A DNA stretch of 64,000 nt from Pseudoalteromonas phenolica (GTDB taxonomy: Bacteria > Pseudomonadota > Gammaproteobacteria > Enterobacterales > Alteromonadaceae): NCBI RefSeq assembly GCF_001444405.1, contig NZ_CP013187.1:3658001-3722000 (forward strand), given 5' to 3'. The translations under genes were made by a program, and so were the position numbers. The notes beneath the pieces were generated by a model. The model did no database searches. It had not been told where the DNA came from and saw nothing but the letters and a program-made list of their open reading frames with translations. Numbering within the stretch: the first letter of the stretch is position 1; each line of letters opens with the position of its first letter. Shown in pieces: positions 7,478-16,044 of this stretch.

Positions 7478-7651
7478 ATCAATTTTCAGGTCAAAAAGCA
7501 AACAACCCAGCTAAGATTGGCAAGCTTTATTCCACAGATTAAAAAATGATTTTCAATCGTTTTTTTGAATTACAGTTATTGTTTTATCCCGTTAGACCAA
7601 TTAAAGCGCATACCCCATACTTAACCCATGCAAACAACAGGAGTAAATAAC

Positions 7652-8125
7652 ATGACACAGTTCACAGATATTGGTTTATCAAAACAAGCTAGCGAAGATT
7701 TAGCTGCGCAATTAAATAACTTACTGAGCAACTACCAAATTCAATACATGAATGCACGTGGCTTTCATTGGAATATCAAAGGTAAAAACTTCTTTGAGCT
7801 ACATTTAAAGTTTGAAGAAATTTATGACCAGTTACTGCTAAAAGTAGATGAATTAGCAGAGCGTATCTTAACCATAGGTGGTCAGCCATTGCATGCATTT
7901 AGCGATTATTTAGAGCGTGCTCAAATTCAAGAAGCCAAGAACATCACTGATGGTAATGAAGCGGTAACAACATTACTTAATGGTTTTACTTTATTACTAA
8001 AACAGCAAAGAGAAATACTAGGTGTTGCAAGTGATGCAGAAGATGAAGGTACAGCCGCTCTCATGAGCGACTATATAAAAGAACAAGAAAAGCTAGTGTG
8101 GATGCTCAAAGCTTATTTGGGATAA
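7652..8125 (+). CDS. dps: Dps family ferritin-like DNA-binding protein
   Basis: The start is set at 7652 (MTQFTDIGL) because CAGGAG lies 8-10 bases upstream. The ATG at 7628 has no such site. The 157 residues contain the Dps ferroxidase helices: the conserved MNARGFHWNIKGKNFFELH segment and FEEIYDQLLLKVDELAERI, which bring the intersubunit H, D and E ligands. Dps forms 12-mers that store iron with peroxide as oxidant and protect DNA. The end overlaps the convergent neighbour by 33 bases. Confidence 0.93.
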   Translation: MTQFTDIGLSKQASEDLAAQLNNLLSNYQIQYMNARGFHWNIKGKNFFELHLKFEEIYDQLLLKVDELAERILTIGGQPLHAFSDYLERAQIQEAKNITDGNEAVTTLLNGFTLLLKQQREILGVASDAEDEGTAALMSDYIKEQEKLVWMLKAYLG

Positions 8126-8518
8126 TTCTAAAAGCGGCTTTTTTTGTTTTGGCTTAGCAGCAATATACATGGCCTCATTGGGGTAAAAACAAATCTCTGT
8201 TTTTGCCCCTTGCCACATCTGCTTTAATAGCTTTTCAGCAATTGAGTTTACACCTATATAATCAACCCAAGCATAATTTCGTTGTTTAACACCTTCAAAA
8301 TATTCTCTGGTGGCTTCTAAACTATCTGGGGTGCTCATTTCAAATTCAGTTAAATCAAGTACAGCACTGTCATATTGAGCAGGCTGTGCAACCACCCGTT
8401 TTAACATATCACTTTCAAAGTCAATGACACCCTCTCGATTAAATGCACCTTTAAGCGCAATATAAATCGTTGGGCTCTCCATATGTACTCGCCAAAATCC
8501 GTGCGCTTTAAACTTCAT
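8093..8518 (-). CDS. Hypothetical protein, possible STAS-like or SpoIIAA-like fold
   Basis: The start is taken at 8518 (MKFKAHGFWRV), with GAGGT six bases upstream. An in-frame ATG at 8569 lacks a site. The 141 residues alternate short strands and helices (IYIALKGAFNREGVIDFESDM, then SAVLDLTEFEMST). This resembles a STAS/SpoIIAA-like layout, but I do not firmly recognise a family. Its last 11 codons overlap the 3' end of dps on the other strand. No membrane segment or signal peptide is seen. Confidence 0.65.
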   Translation of the reverse strand: MKFKAHGFWRVHMESPTIYIALKGAFNREGVIDFESDMLKRVVAQPAQYDSAVLDLTEFEMSTPDSLEATREYFEGVKQRNYAWVDYIGVNSIAEKLLKQMWQGAKTEICFYPNEAMYIAAKPKQKKPLLELSQISFEHPH

Positions 8519-8588
8519 TGATACCTCATTTAGAATAGAACTGTGTTCAACACAGTTCGCATTAGACATTTAAAAGTATAGCGCCTTA

Positions 8589-10652
8589 TCATAACGCCTG
8601 TTTTAGCAAGCTGATAAAAAATGCTTGCTCAAGTGCAATTTCTTCTAATCTTTTAAAACGACCGCTTGCACCACCATGACCTGCCCCCATATCCGTTCTA
8701 AATAACAACAAAGAGTCTGTTGTTTTGGTTTCTCGTAATTTAGCCACCCATTTCATCGGCTCCCAATATTGTACTTGGGAATCATGCAGACCAGTCGTAA
8801 CTAAAATATGTGGGTAAGCTTGTGGCTTTAAATTGTCGTACGGTGAATACGCCTTGATGGTTTGATAATCAGCTTCGTTATTTGGATTACCCCATTCGTC
8901 ATATTCATTCGTAGTAAGCGGAATTGACTCATCAAGCATAGTTGTAAGTACATCTAAAAACGGCACATGACAACCAACTCCCAAATAAAGCTCTGGCGCT
9001 TGGTTTACCACCGCCCCCATTAATAAACCACCTGCACTGCCACCTGAAGCAAAGATTTTATGCGCATCAGCATAACCTTGTTCAACAAGACTACGGGTTA
9101 CATCTTCAAAGTCATTAAATGAATTCTGTTTGTGGGCTTTTTTGCCTTGCTCATACCATTGTCGACCTAACATTTCAGAGCCGCGAATATGTGCAATGGC
9201 ATAAACAAACCCTCTGTCTAATAAACTCAGGGTATTACTCGAGAAGTTTGGATCTATGGTGATACCATAAGCGCCATAGCCATACTGCAGCATAGGGTTT
9301 GTGCCATCTTTTTTGAATAATGACTTTTTATATACCAAAGAGACTGGCACTTTAACGCCATCTCGCACCGTAATATGTAAGCGCTCAGAAGCATAATCAT
9401 CCGCTGAAAAAGCACCGAGTACTTGTTGTTGTTTTAAGCACTGCTTTTCACCTGTGGCTAGGTCGCATTCATACACACTACTCGGCGTTGTTAGACTTGA
9501 ATAATGAATGCGGACAGAATTTGATTCAGGCTCAGGGTTATTGCCCATTTGCGCGCTATAACACACATCATTAAATGCAAGGGTATGGCTACTACCCTGA
9601 TAGTCATGGACGACAAAACGCGTTTGTCCTAAACAACGCTCAGTCACTATATAATGACTATTGAATAGCTCTAACCCTTCAATCAGTACGTCATCTCTGT
9701 GTGCAATCTGTGTCTGCCAATTCGCCATGTCAGCGATGCCTTCTAGCTTTGCAGTGCAGAGTTTAAAGTTTTTCGCTTGGTGATTTGAGACAATAAAGTA
9801 CTGATCTGCAAACTTATCAATACCAAATTCATGGCCTTCTAAACGCGCACACAATAACTCAAATGCCTGCTCAGGATTATTAGCATCTAGCGCCCACTGT
9901 TCAGATGTTTCGGTCGCTGCTAGATAAATATAGATCTGGCTATCGTCACGACTTTTACCTAAGCCCATATAAAACTGACGATCTTGCTCTTCATAAACGA
10001 GTATGTCATCTGATTGCGGCGTACCCAATACATGTCTGAACACTTGAAAGCCAAGTAGAGTTTGTAGGTCTTTTTTTACATAAAAAACCGTGCGATTGTC
10101 ATTGGCCCATACCACTTGCCCTTCAGTATTTTCTAACTCATCAGACAGGTATTCGCCGTTTTCCAAGTTGATAAACTTAACTTTGTAAATACGTCGGCCA
10201 TCTGTATCTTCGCTATAAGCCATCAGCTCATCATTTTGGCTCACCGCCATGTCGCCAATGTCATAATACTCATAGGACGCTGCAAGTTCATTTACATCCA
10301 GCAGCAACTGCTTATTTTGCATCTCGGCATTGTCTGCTCGATAGTGAAAGGCATATTCATTGTCACCTGCCACTTCACTCATATACCAGTATTTACCATC
10401 TTTCACTGGAACCGAGCTATCATCTTTCACGATGCGCCCTTTCATTTCTTCAAACAATTGATCTTTTAAAGCATCGTGAGGGGCCATTACCGCTTTTAGG
10501 TATTCGTTTTCGGCCTCTAGGTGTGCCAGTATTTCGGGATCTTTACGATTATCGTCACGCATCCAATAATAATTGTCGACGCGTTGCTCTGAATGCGTTT
10601 CTAAAATGTGGGGGACTTTTTTTGCGATTGGAGCTGAAATAGACTGACTCAC
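8589..10652 (-). CDS. ptrB: Oligopeptidase B (protease II, S9A family)
   Basis: This is a cytoplasmic serine peptidase of 687 residues, the usual length, that cuts short peptides after arginine or lysine. The N terminus (PHILETHSEQRVDNYYWMRDD) and the seven-bladed propeller are followed by the C-terminal catalytic domain. The nucleophile is in GGSAGGLLMG and the catalytic histidine in GAGHGGASGR. Acidic residues in the DEWGNP region fit basic P1 specificity. The start is GTG with AAGG upstream. It is a single gene. Confidence 0.95.
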   Translation of the reverse strand: MSQSISAPIAKKVPHILETHSEQRVDNYYWMRDDNRKDPEILAHLEAENEYLKAVMAPHDALKDQLFEEMKGRIVKDDSSVPVKDGKYWYMSEVAGDNEYAFHYRADNAEMQNKQLLLDVNELAASYEYYDIGDMAVSQNDELMAYSEDTDGRRIYKVKFINLENGEYLSDELENTEGQVVWANDNRTVFYVKKDLQTLLGFQVFRHVLGTPQSDDILVYEEQDRQFYMGLGKSRDDSQIYIYLAATETSEQWALDANNPEQAFELLCARLEGHEFGIDKFADQYFIVSNHQAKNFKLCTAKLEGIADMANWQTQIAHRDDVLIEGLELFNSHYIVTERCLGQTRFVVHDYQGSSHTLAFNDVCYSAQMGNNPEPESNSVRIHYSSLTTPSSVYECDLATGEKQCLKQQQVLGAFSADDYASERLHITVRDGVKVPVSLVYKKSLFKKDGTNPMLQYGYGAYGITIDPNFSSNTLSLLDRGFVYAIAHIRGSEMLGRQWYEQGKKAHKQNSFNDFEDVTRSLVEQGYADAHKIFASGGSAGGLLMGAVVNQAPELYLGVGCHVPFLDVLTTMLDESIPLTTNEYDEWGNPNNEADYQTIKAYSPYDNLKPQAYPHILVTTGLHDSQVQYWEPMKWVAKLRETKTTDSLLLFRTDMGAGHGGASGRFKRLEEIALEQAFFISLLKQAL

Positions 10653-10727
10653 TTGCCTTTCCTTAAATAAGTTAATTAGCAGCAGTGTATCATAGTCAAC
10701 ATACCTATAAAGGGAATGCGATATCGC

Positions 10728-11279
10728 TCAGCATACTTCCCACGCCATTTCCCATAAGGCACCTATCCCAGGCTCAAAATCACCGCTGATATCACGACAA
10801 TACTCACTAAATGGCCAAGCTTTACATTTATAATAACGGCCAGTGCCTTGATGCCACACTTTTGTGCCTGGCTGATAATTTTGTGATTGCTGAGGATAGA
10901 TATTTGACGTGTGCGCTTCACTACTTCGCGCCTTTGCTTTAGCAGTACATTGATAGCTGAGTTCAAACTGGGTTATACCACTACTTGGGTGGCTAAAAAC
11001 AGGTAACTCTCCGTAGCCCACTTCCCAGCCCAATAAAGCTTTTTTACCCACTTTAACGAGGGGGAGATGAAAATTAATGAGGTTTGCCAGTTCTCGCGTC
11101 CAATACTGAGATGTTTGCATTGCGTTATAAGCGATGTTCAGAGTGAGCTGCAAAGCTTCAACTTCACCTTCTTGAGTAAAAAAATGCGCAGTAACATTAT
11201 CGCCAACATATAAATGACGGTTTTGTTTTAATACTGATATCTGTTGCCATTCATCAAGTATCAATGGGCGCCTAAACAT
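10728..11279 (-). CDS. Hypothetical protein with a C-terminal chitin-binding-like (CBM5/12-like) module
   Basis: The 183 residues have no signal peptide. About residues 1-125 are a domain I do not recognise (MFRRPLILDEWQ, then ELANLINFHLPLVKVGKKALLGWEVG). The C-terminal 50 residues read YQPGTKVWHQGTGRYYKCKA followed by WPFSEYC and GALWEMAWE. This Y..G..V.H.G..Y.CKAW pattern resembles CBM5/12 chitin-binding modules. Such a module on a protein without export signal is odd. Export by another route, or a non-chitin role, is possible. Confidence 0.65.
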   Translation of the reverse strand: MFRRPLILDEWQQISVLKQNRHLYVGDNVTAHFFTQEGEVEALQLTLNIAYNAMQTSQYWTRELANLINFHLPLVKVGKKALLGWEVGYGELPVFSHPSSGITQFELSYQCTAKAKARSSEAHTSNIYPQQSQNYQPGTKVWHQGTGRYYKCKAWPFSEYCRDISGDFEPGIGALWEMAWEVC

Positions 11280-11395
11280 AACTATCTCAAAATAAAGAAC
11301 GTATCTAAATTATAGCTAGCAACATCCCAAACTCAACCTTTTTACTACAAAATAGAAAATAACTACTACTTTTGTACACACCCTCATATTCTACA

Positions 11396-11422
11396 CAAAA
11401 AAGGCCAGCATATGCTGGCCTT
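11396..11422 (-). terminator. Intrinsic terminator of the RND efflux operon
   Basis: A perfect 22-base palindrome lies at 11401-11422 (AAGGCCAGCAT/ATGCTGGCCTT). On the minus strand it is followed by further T, just after the pump gene stop. Confidence 0.85.
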
Positions 11423-11442
11423 GGTATTCCTAAAATAAAGTC

Positions 11443-14400
11443 TTAGATATTTTGCACTTTACCTTTAGGGTTAAGTGCATTACCTGCACGTTTAATCAAG
11501 CTTAACCCCTTACCAAATATATTACGAATATCAGTCAGTATGATGTACAAACACGGCACCAGTAATAGTGTAATTAATGTCGCAAACACAACGGCAAAGC
11601 CAAGAGACACGGCCATTGGAATGACAAACATTGCCTGTAAGCTGGTTTCGAACATGATCGGTAGTACGCCTACAAAAGTTGTAATCGATGTAAGCGTTAT
11701 TGCACGGAATCTTGCACAACCGGCTTCAATCACCGCTTCTTTTAATGAGTGACCCGCTTTACGAGATTGGTTTACAAAATCCGTCATTACTAGCGAGTCA
11801 TTGATAACAACCCCAGCTGCAGCAATGATCCCGTAAAGTGACATCAGACTTAAATCTAAGCCAAATGCTAGGTGACCCCATAATGCACCAACCAAGCTAA
11901 ACGGAATAACAGACATAACAATCAATGGCTGAGAGTAACTCTTAAGCGGAATTGCCAATAAGATATACACTAATAACATACCAATAATGAAGAATACGAT
12001 TTGCTCATTCGTTTGTGCTTGCTGCTCTTCAATCGCACCACCTAGCTTAGTTTTAACAGACGGGAATGCCTTAATCAGCTCAGGTAATATTTCATCATCA
12101 ATGCGTTTAGTCACAGCATTGGGTTCTACGACCTCTTCATCGATATTACCGTATACATACACAGTACGATAACCGTCTTCACGGCGGATGTAGCTGATAC
12201 CCGGCTTTTCAGAGATCTCAACCACATCACCTAGCATCACTTCACGACCTTGCGGCGTTTTGATCACGGTATGCTTTAATGAAGAATATGCTTCACGAGT
12301 CAATTTCGGGTAACGCACCATAACGCGTACTTCTTCACCATTACGGATCACACGCTGCGCTTCACCACCGTAGAAGCTCGCACCTACTTGAGAACCAATA
12401 TCTCGCAAAGTTAACCCCAGCTCATAAGCAACAGGTTTAAGTGCTAGCTGGATCTCTTTACTTGCAGGGTCAATGGTTGAACTCACATCAAAGATGCCTT
12501 TTTCAGTTTGTAGCATACTGATCAACTGGCGACCCGCCGCATTCAGCGTATCTATGTCAGAACCAAATAATAGGTAACCGAAATCACCGTTACTACCCAT
12601 GTTTATCACTTCATCGTCAATTTGAATTGACTTCATACCTGCAATTTCAGGTAGTTGTTCACGCCAACGACGCGTTAATTCAAAGGTATTAAATGGACGG
12701 TCTTCTTCATCAACGAGTGGCGCTAATAGACGACCTTCTGTACGACCTTCGTTAAATACCATGACATCACGTAACATAGTTGTGCCATACTCTTGCTGAA
12801 TTTGTTTATCTACATTCAGCACCACAGCCTCAAGCTTTCTAATCGCCTCAATCGTCTGTTCATCAGACACATTGTCATTCATGGTGATATTAATACTTGG
12901 GAAGTCATGTGGGATCTTCGGTAAGAACAAGGTACGCAACATACCACTGCTACTCAAAGCAATACTTGCGATGAACATGCCAATAAAGGCACACAATACA
13001 GTCCAACGCCACTCTACACACAGTTTCACAAAGCGACGATAAGGCCCATTCACAAAACCAAAGAACTTAGTATTAAATTTATGACGCCAGCTATCTTCTT
13101 TTAACGGTTTGAATTTAATCGCGGCAATATGCGCAGGCAAGATCAGTTTAGATTCAATCAAACTGAAGAACAGACACAGCAGTACTACACCGGCGATATT
13201 AATGAAGTTGGCACTTTCAGGACCTGTCGAGAACATGAGTGGCGCAAATACAGCCATCGTTGTCAGTACACCAAAGGTTGCTGGCGTAGCAACGCGTTTT
13301 GCACCCACAATCACGTTATGCACACCAGGGCCTTTTTTCTCTACTTCTGTGTAAGCGCTCTCACCGATCACAATCGCATCGTCAACGACAATACCTAGCA
13401 CCATAATGAAGGCGAATAAAGATGTAACATTAATGGTGATACCTATAACTGGCATTAACATTACCGCACCCAAGAAACATACTGGAATACCGATGGTTAC
13501 CCACATTGCTAGCTTGAATCGTAAAAACAAAAACAGCATTAAGGCTACAAGGAACATACCTTGTAATAAGTTGCTCTTCATCATAGTTAAACGACCATTT
13601 AAGTAATAGGTCATATCAACCAGAGATTTCAGTTCAACCCCAGCTGGCAGCTCTTCACTCTTCAACTCAATGAATTTCTTAACTGACTCAGCAACCGGCA
13701 CCATATTTTGCTCTTTGGTTGCCTTTACAGAAATAAATACTGCGTTCTTACCATTAAGCTTGAAGTAGCGTTCACCTTCAGTGAATTCGTCTTTGATTTC
13801 TGCAATATCTCGCAGTAGTACTTTACCGCCATGTGCGCCTACCTTTACCGGCAGTTGACGGAACTCGTCGCCATTATAAGACTGGTTTTCAATACGCACC
13901 GAGATGATGCCTGAGTCAGTACGTAGCTGACCTGCAGAGAAGTTTGCAGAGTAATTACGAATAGTGCTTGCCACGTCGTTAATGGTCAAACCATATTGGC
14001 GCAGCATATCCGGTTTAATCTCAATGGCGATTTCGTCTAAAGGCACACTCACATCAACCAGAGATACATTGTTGAGTTGCAAAAGCTCGTCTTCAATGCG
14101 CTTTGCCATCGGTTTTAATTCAGTTAACGGCAAATCAGCCGACAAAGTCATTTCTATGACTTGTTGCTGGAATTCAATCTGACTAATGGTGACCGGTTCC
14201 ATCGCTGCTGGGAAAGTCGCAATGCCATCGACACGCAGCTTTACCTTGTCGAGTACATCAGTTAACTCAACATCTGGATCGATTTCTAACGTCGCGCTAC
14301 CACCATTACGGTTTGCACGGTAAACCCCTTCTTTGATCTCAGTGACATCTTTCAATGCCTCTTCAATCTTCATCAGAATACTTTCTTCAATTTCTTGTGG

Positions 14401-14592
14401 TGAAGCACCTGGATAGTTCGCAGATACCGTAATATAGTTAATTTCTACATTCGGAAACATCTGCCTTTGAATGGTGTTGTAGGTATATAAACCAATAATG
14501 ATGATGAAAAACATCAATAAGTTGGCCGCAACCGAGTTCTTTGCAAACCAAGCAATTAAACCGGTTTGCTTTTCAAGTTCAGCTTGACTCAT
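11443..14592 (-). CDS. RND efflux permease (AcrB/MexF superfamily)
   Basis: The 1049 residues have the standard two-repeat topology: a first helix (SVAANLLMFFIIIIGLYTY), a large periplasmic loop, a helix cluster with the GIVVDDAIVIGES motif, a second large loop, and the final helix cluster with GVVINDSLVMTDF. The paired acidic residues in the first motif (VVDDAIV) fit proton coupling. It works with the adaptor gene ten bases upstream. No outer-membrane channel gene is present, so a shared TolC is likely. Metal-pump (CusA) motifs are not evident, so a small-molecule substrate is more likely. Confidence 0.93.
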   Translation of the reverse strand: MSQAELEKQTGLIAWFAKNSVAANLLMFFIIIIGLYTYNTIQRQMFPNVEINYITVSANYPGASPQEIEESILMKIEEALKDVTEIKEGVYRANRNGGSATLEIDPDVELTDVLDKVKLRVDGIATFPAAMEPVTISQIEFQQQVIEMTLSADLPLTELKPMAKRIEDELLQLNNVSLVDVSVPLDEIAIEIKPDMLRQYGLTINDVASTIRNYSANFSAGQLRTDSGIISVRIENQSYNGDEFRQLPVKVGAHGGKVLLRDIAEIKDEFTEGERYFKLNGKNAVFISVKATKEQNMVPVAESVKKFIELKSEELPAGVELKSLVDMTYYLNGRLTMMKSNLLQGMFLVALMLFLFLRFKLAMWVTIGIPVCFLGAVMLMPVIGITINVTSLFAFIMVLGIVVDDAIVIGESAYTEVEKKGPGVHNVIVGAKRVATPATFGVLTTMAVFAPLMFSTGPESANFINIAGVVLLCLFFSLIESKLILPAHIAAIKFKPLKEDSWRHKFNTKFFGFVNGPYRRFVKLCVEWRWTVLCAFIGMFIASIALSSSGMLRTLFLPKIPHDFPSINITMNDNVSDEQTIEAIRKLEAVVLNVDKQIQQEYGTTMLRDVMVFNEGRTEGRLLAPLVDEEDRPFNTFELTRRWREQLPEIAGMKSIQIDDEVINMGSNGDFGYLLFGSDIDTLNAAGRQLISMLQTEKGIFDVSSTIDPASKEIQLALKPVAYELGLTLRDIGSQVGASFYGGEAQRVIRNGEEVRVMVRYPKLTREAYSSLKHTVIKTPQGREVMLGDVVEISEKPGISYIRREDGYRTVYVYGNIDEEVVEPNAVTKRIDDEILPELIKAFPSVKTKLGGAIEEQQAQTNEQIVFFIIGMLLVYILLAIPLKSYSQPLIVMSVIPFSLVGALWGHLAFGLDLSLMSLYGIIAAAGVVINDSLVMTDFVNQSRKAGHSLKEAVIEAGCARFRAITLTSITTFVGVLPIMFETSLQAMFVIPMAVSLGFAVVFATLITLLLVPCLYIILTDIRNIFGKGLSLIKRAGNALNPKGKVQNI

Positions 14593-14602
14593 CTGCTACT
14601 CC

Positions 14603-15763
14603 TTAAAGCTTGTCAGTGGTTTCAGCTTTAGATGAATCCGAACCAGCAACTTTTACCGACATCCCTGTTTGCGGGTATTCAGGTAAAGTAGTTACCAATT
14701 TCTCGTTATCTTTTAGGCCTGTACTCACATAGAAATACTGACCTTCTTCGCGGATCACTTGTACTTTGCGAGATTCAAGCTGGCCTTCGCTATTTAACAG
14801 CCAAACTGTGTTGTTATTTACTAAATCTTGCGGCAAACGATAGATACTATTTAACGTTTTACCAGAGAAGTTAACTTGAACGTATGAGCCAAATTTCACT
14901 TGTGGTTGCTGTGTCTGTAACCCGTATGGATCTGCGATTCTGACAACCAGGTTAACCATGCGCGTTGCTTTATCAACCACGCCTAAATCACGGTGAATTT
15001 TTGCAGAACGAGTAAAACCGTTTAAGCCCGTTTGTGTAATAGTCGCGTCTAAGCCCTCGATGCGCTCTGGTAAAAAGGCACTATCAAATCCTGCAACCGG
15101 AATAATCACTTCAGCATGCTCAATGTTATTAAGCTGCGCGATACTGCTACCCATACTCACAAACTGGCCTAAACCAATATCTCGAGAAACAATTAACGCA
15201 TCGTAAGGTGCAACCACATCACAGTTATCTAAATCACGCTGTGCACGTTTCAGAGCCGCTTTCGCTGATTTTAAAGCTGCTTGGGCACTCAAAAGTTGTG
15301 GTTTACGAAGAAATAAATCTGTGTGCTTTTTGTTTGGGAAGCGCTTTGCTTCATCAGCTGCAACATCGGCAAGTGCTTGCTCTTCTATAAGCTTCGCTTC
15401 TGCGCGCGTTACTTCTGCTTCGGCTTGCAAGACAGCCGCTTCATAGTTGTCTTTTTCAATACTCAGTAACACTTCGCCTTTGGCGACAATGCCACCAGTT
15501 ACAAAGTTTTCGTGCCAAGCCACTACTTCGCCAGATACCTGAGCTGAAAGCCTAGTACTTTCAAAAGGTTGAACTTCACCATAACTGTTAATAACAACTT
15601 GATGGTCAAGTGCTGAAACCGCCTCAACAGCAACAACAGGTCTAGTATCTACCTGCTCCTTTGCATCCGGCTCATTGGCCAGAACTTTGATGCCTTGAGC
15701 GCCCATCATCCCAACAACGATAGCTGCGACAGGGAATATCCATTTTAGTACCTTCGTTTGCAT
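14603..15763 (-). CDS. RND efflux periplasmic adaptor (membrane fusion protein)
   Basis: The 386-residue HlyD/AcrA-type adaptor has an N-terminal hydrophobic anchor (VLKWIFPVAAIVVGMMGAQG). The barrel-sandwich half-motif STRLSAQVSGEVVAW precedes a coiled hairpin at about 105-185 (EAEVTRAEAKLIEEQALADVAA region) and the second half VAPYDALIVSRDIGLGQFV. It links the inner-membrane pump encoded just downstream to an outer-membrane channel. The gap to the permease is ten bases, so they form one operon. Confidence 0.92.
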   Translation of the reverse strand: MQTKVLKWIFPVAAIVVGMMGAQGIKVLANEPDAKEQVDTRPVVAVEAVSALDHQVVINSYGEVQPFESTRLSAQVSGEVVAWHENFVTGGIVAKGEVLLSIEKDNYEAAVLQAEAEVTRAEAKLIEEQALADVAADEAKRFPNKKHTDLFLRKPQLLSAQAALKSAKAALKRAQRDLDNCDVVAPYDALIVSRDIGLGQFVSMGSSIAQLNNIEHAEVIIPVAGFDSAFLPERIEGLDATITQTGLNGFTRSAKIHRDLGVVDKATRMVNLVVRIADPYGLQTQQPQVKFGSYVQVNFSGKTLNSIYRLPQDLVNNNTVWLLNSEGQLESRKVQVIREEGQYFYVSTGLKDNEKLVTTLPEYPQTGMSVKVAGSDSSKAETTDKL

Positions 15764-16044
15764 AACGATTTCACCTATTAAAAAATTTGCTAGCCTTTTC
15801 TACTTTTTATACTAACAAGATTAATACCAAGAAAAATGTGACATTTGTAAGAATCTGTTACAGCTAATACGATGAGTGACAGGTTTTTGGTTTTACATAC
15901 TATGTTACAAAATCAAAAACATATTAAATCAATCACTTAACAAGATTTACACTGTCCCAATTATGTCATCAATCGCATCAATATGGCTTTATAAGTCATA
16001 TTCGGTACACTAAAAAATCCAAAGAAAAATTAACAAGCGTACTT
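15764..16044. other. Divergent intergenic region, efflux operon and metalloprotease
   Basis: This 281-base AT-rich stretch lies between divergently transcribed genes and should hold both promoters. I see no clear operator, RNA gene or repeat in it. Confidence 0.5.

Noticed and set aside
11401..11422. The 22-base palindrome as an operator
   Set aside because: It lies right after a stop codon and has T runs, which fits an intrinsic terminator better.
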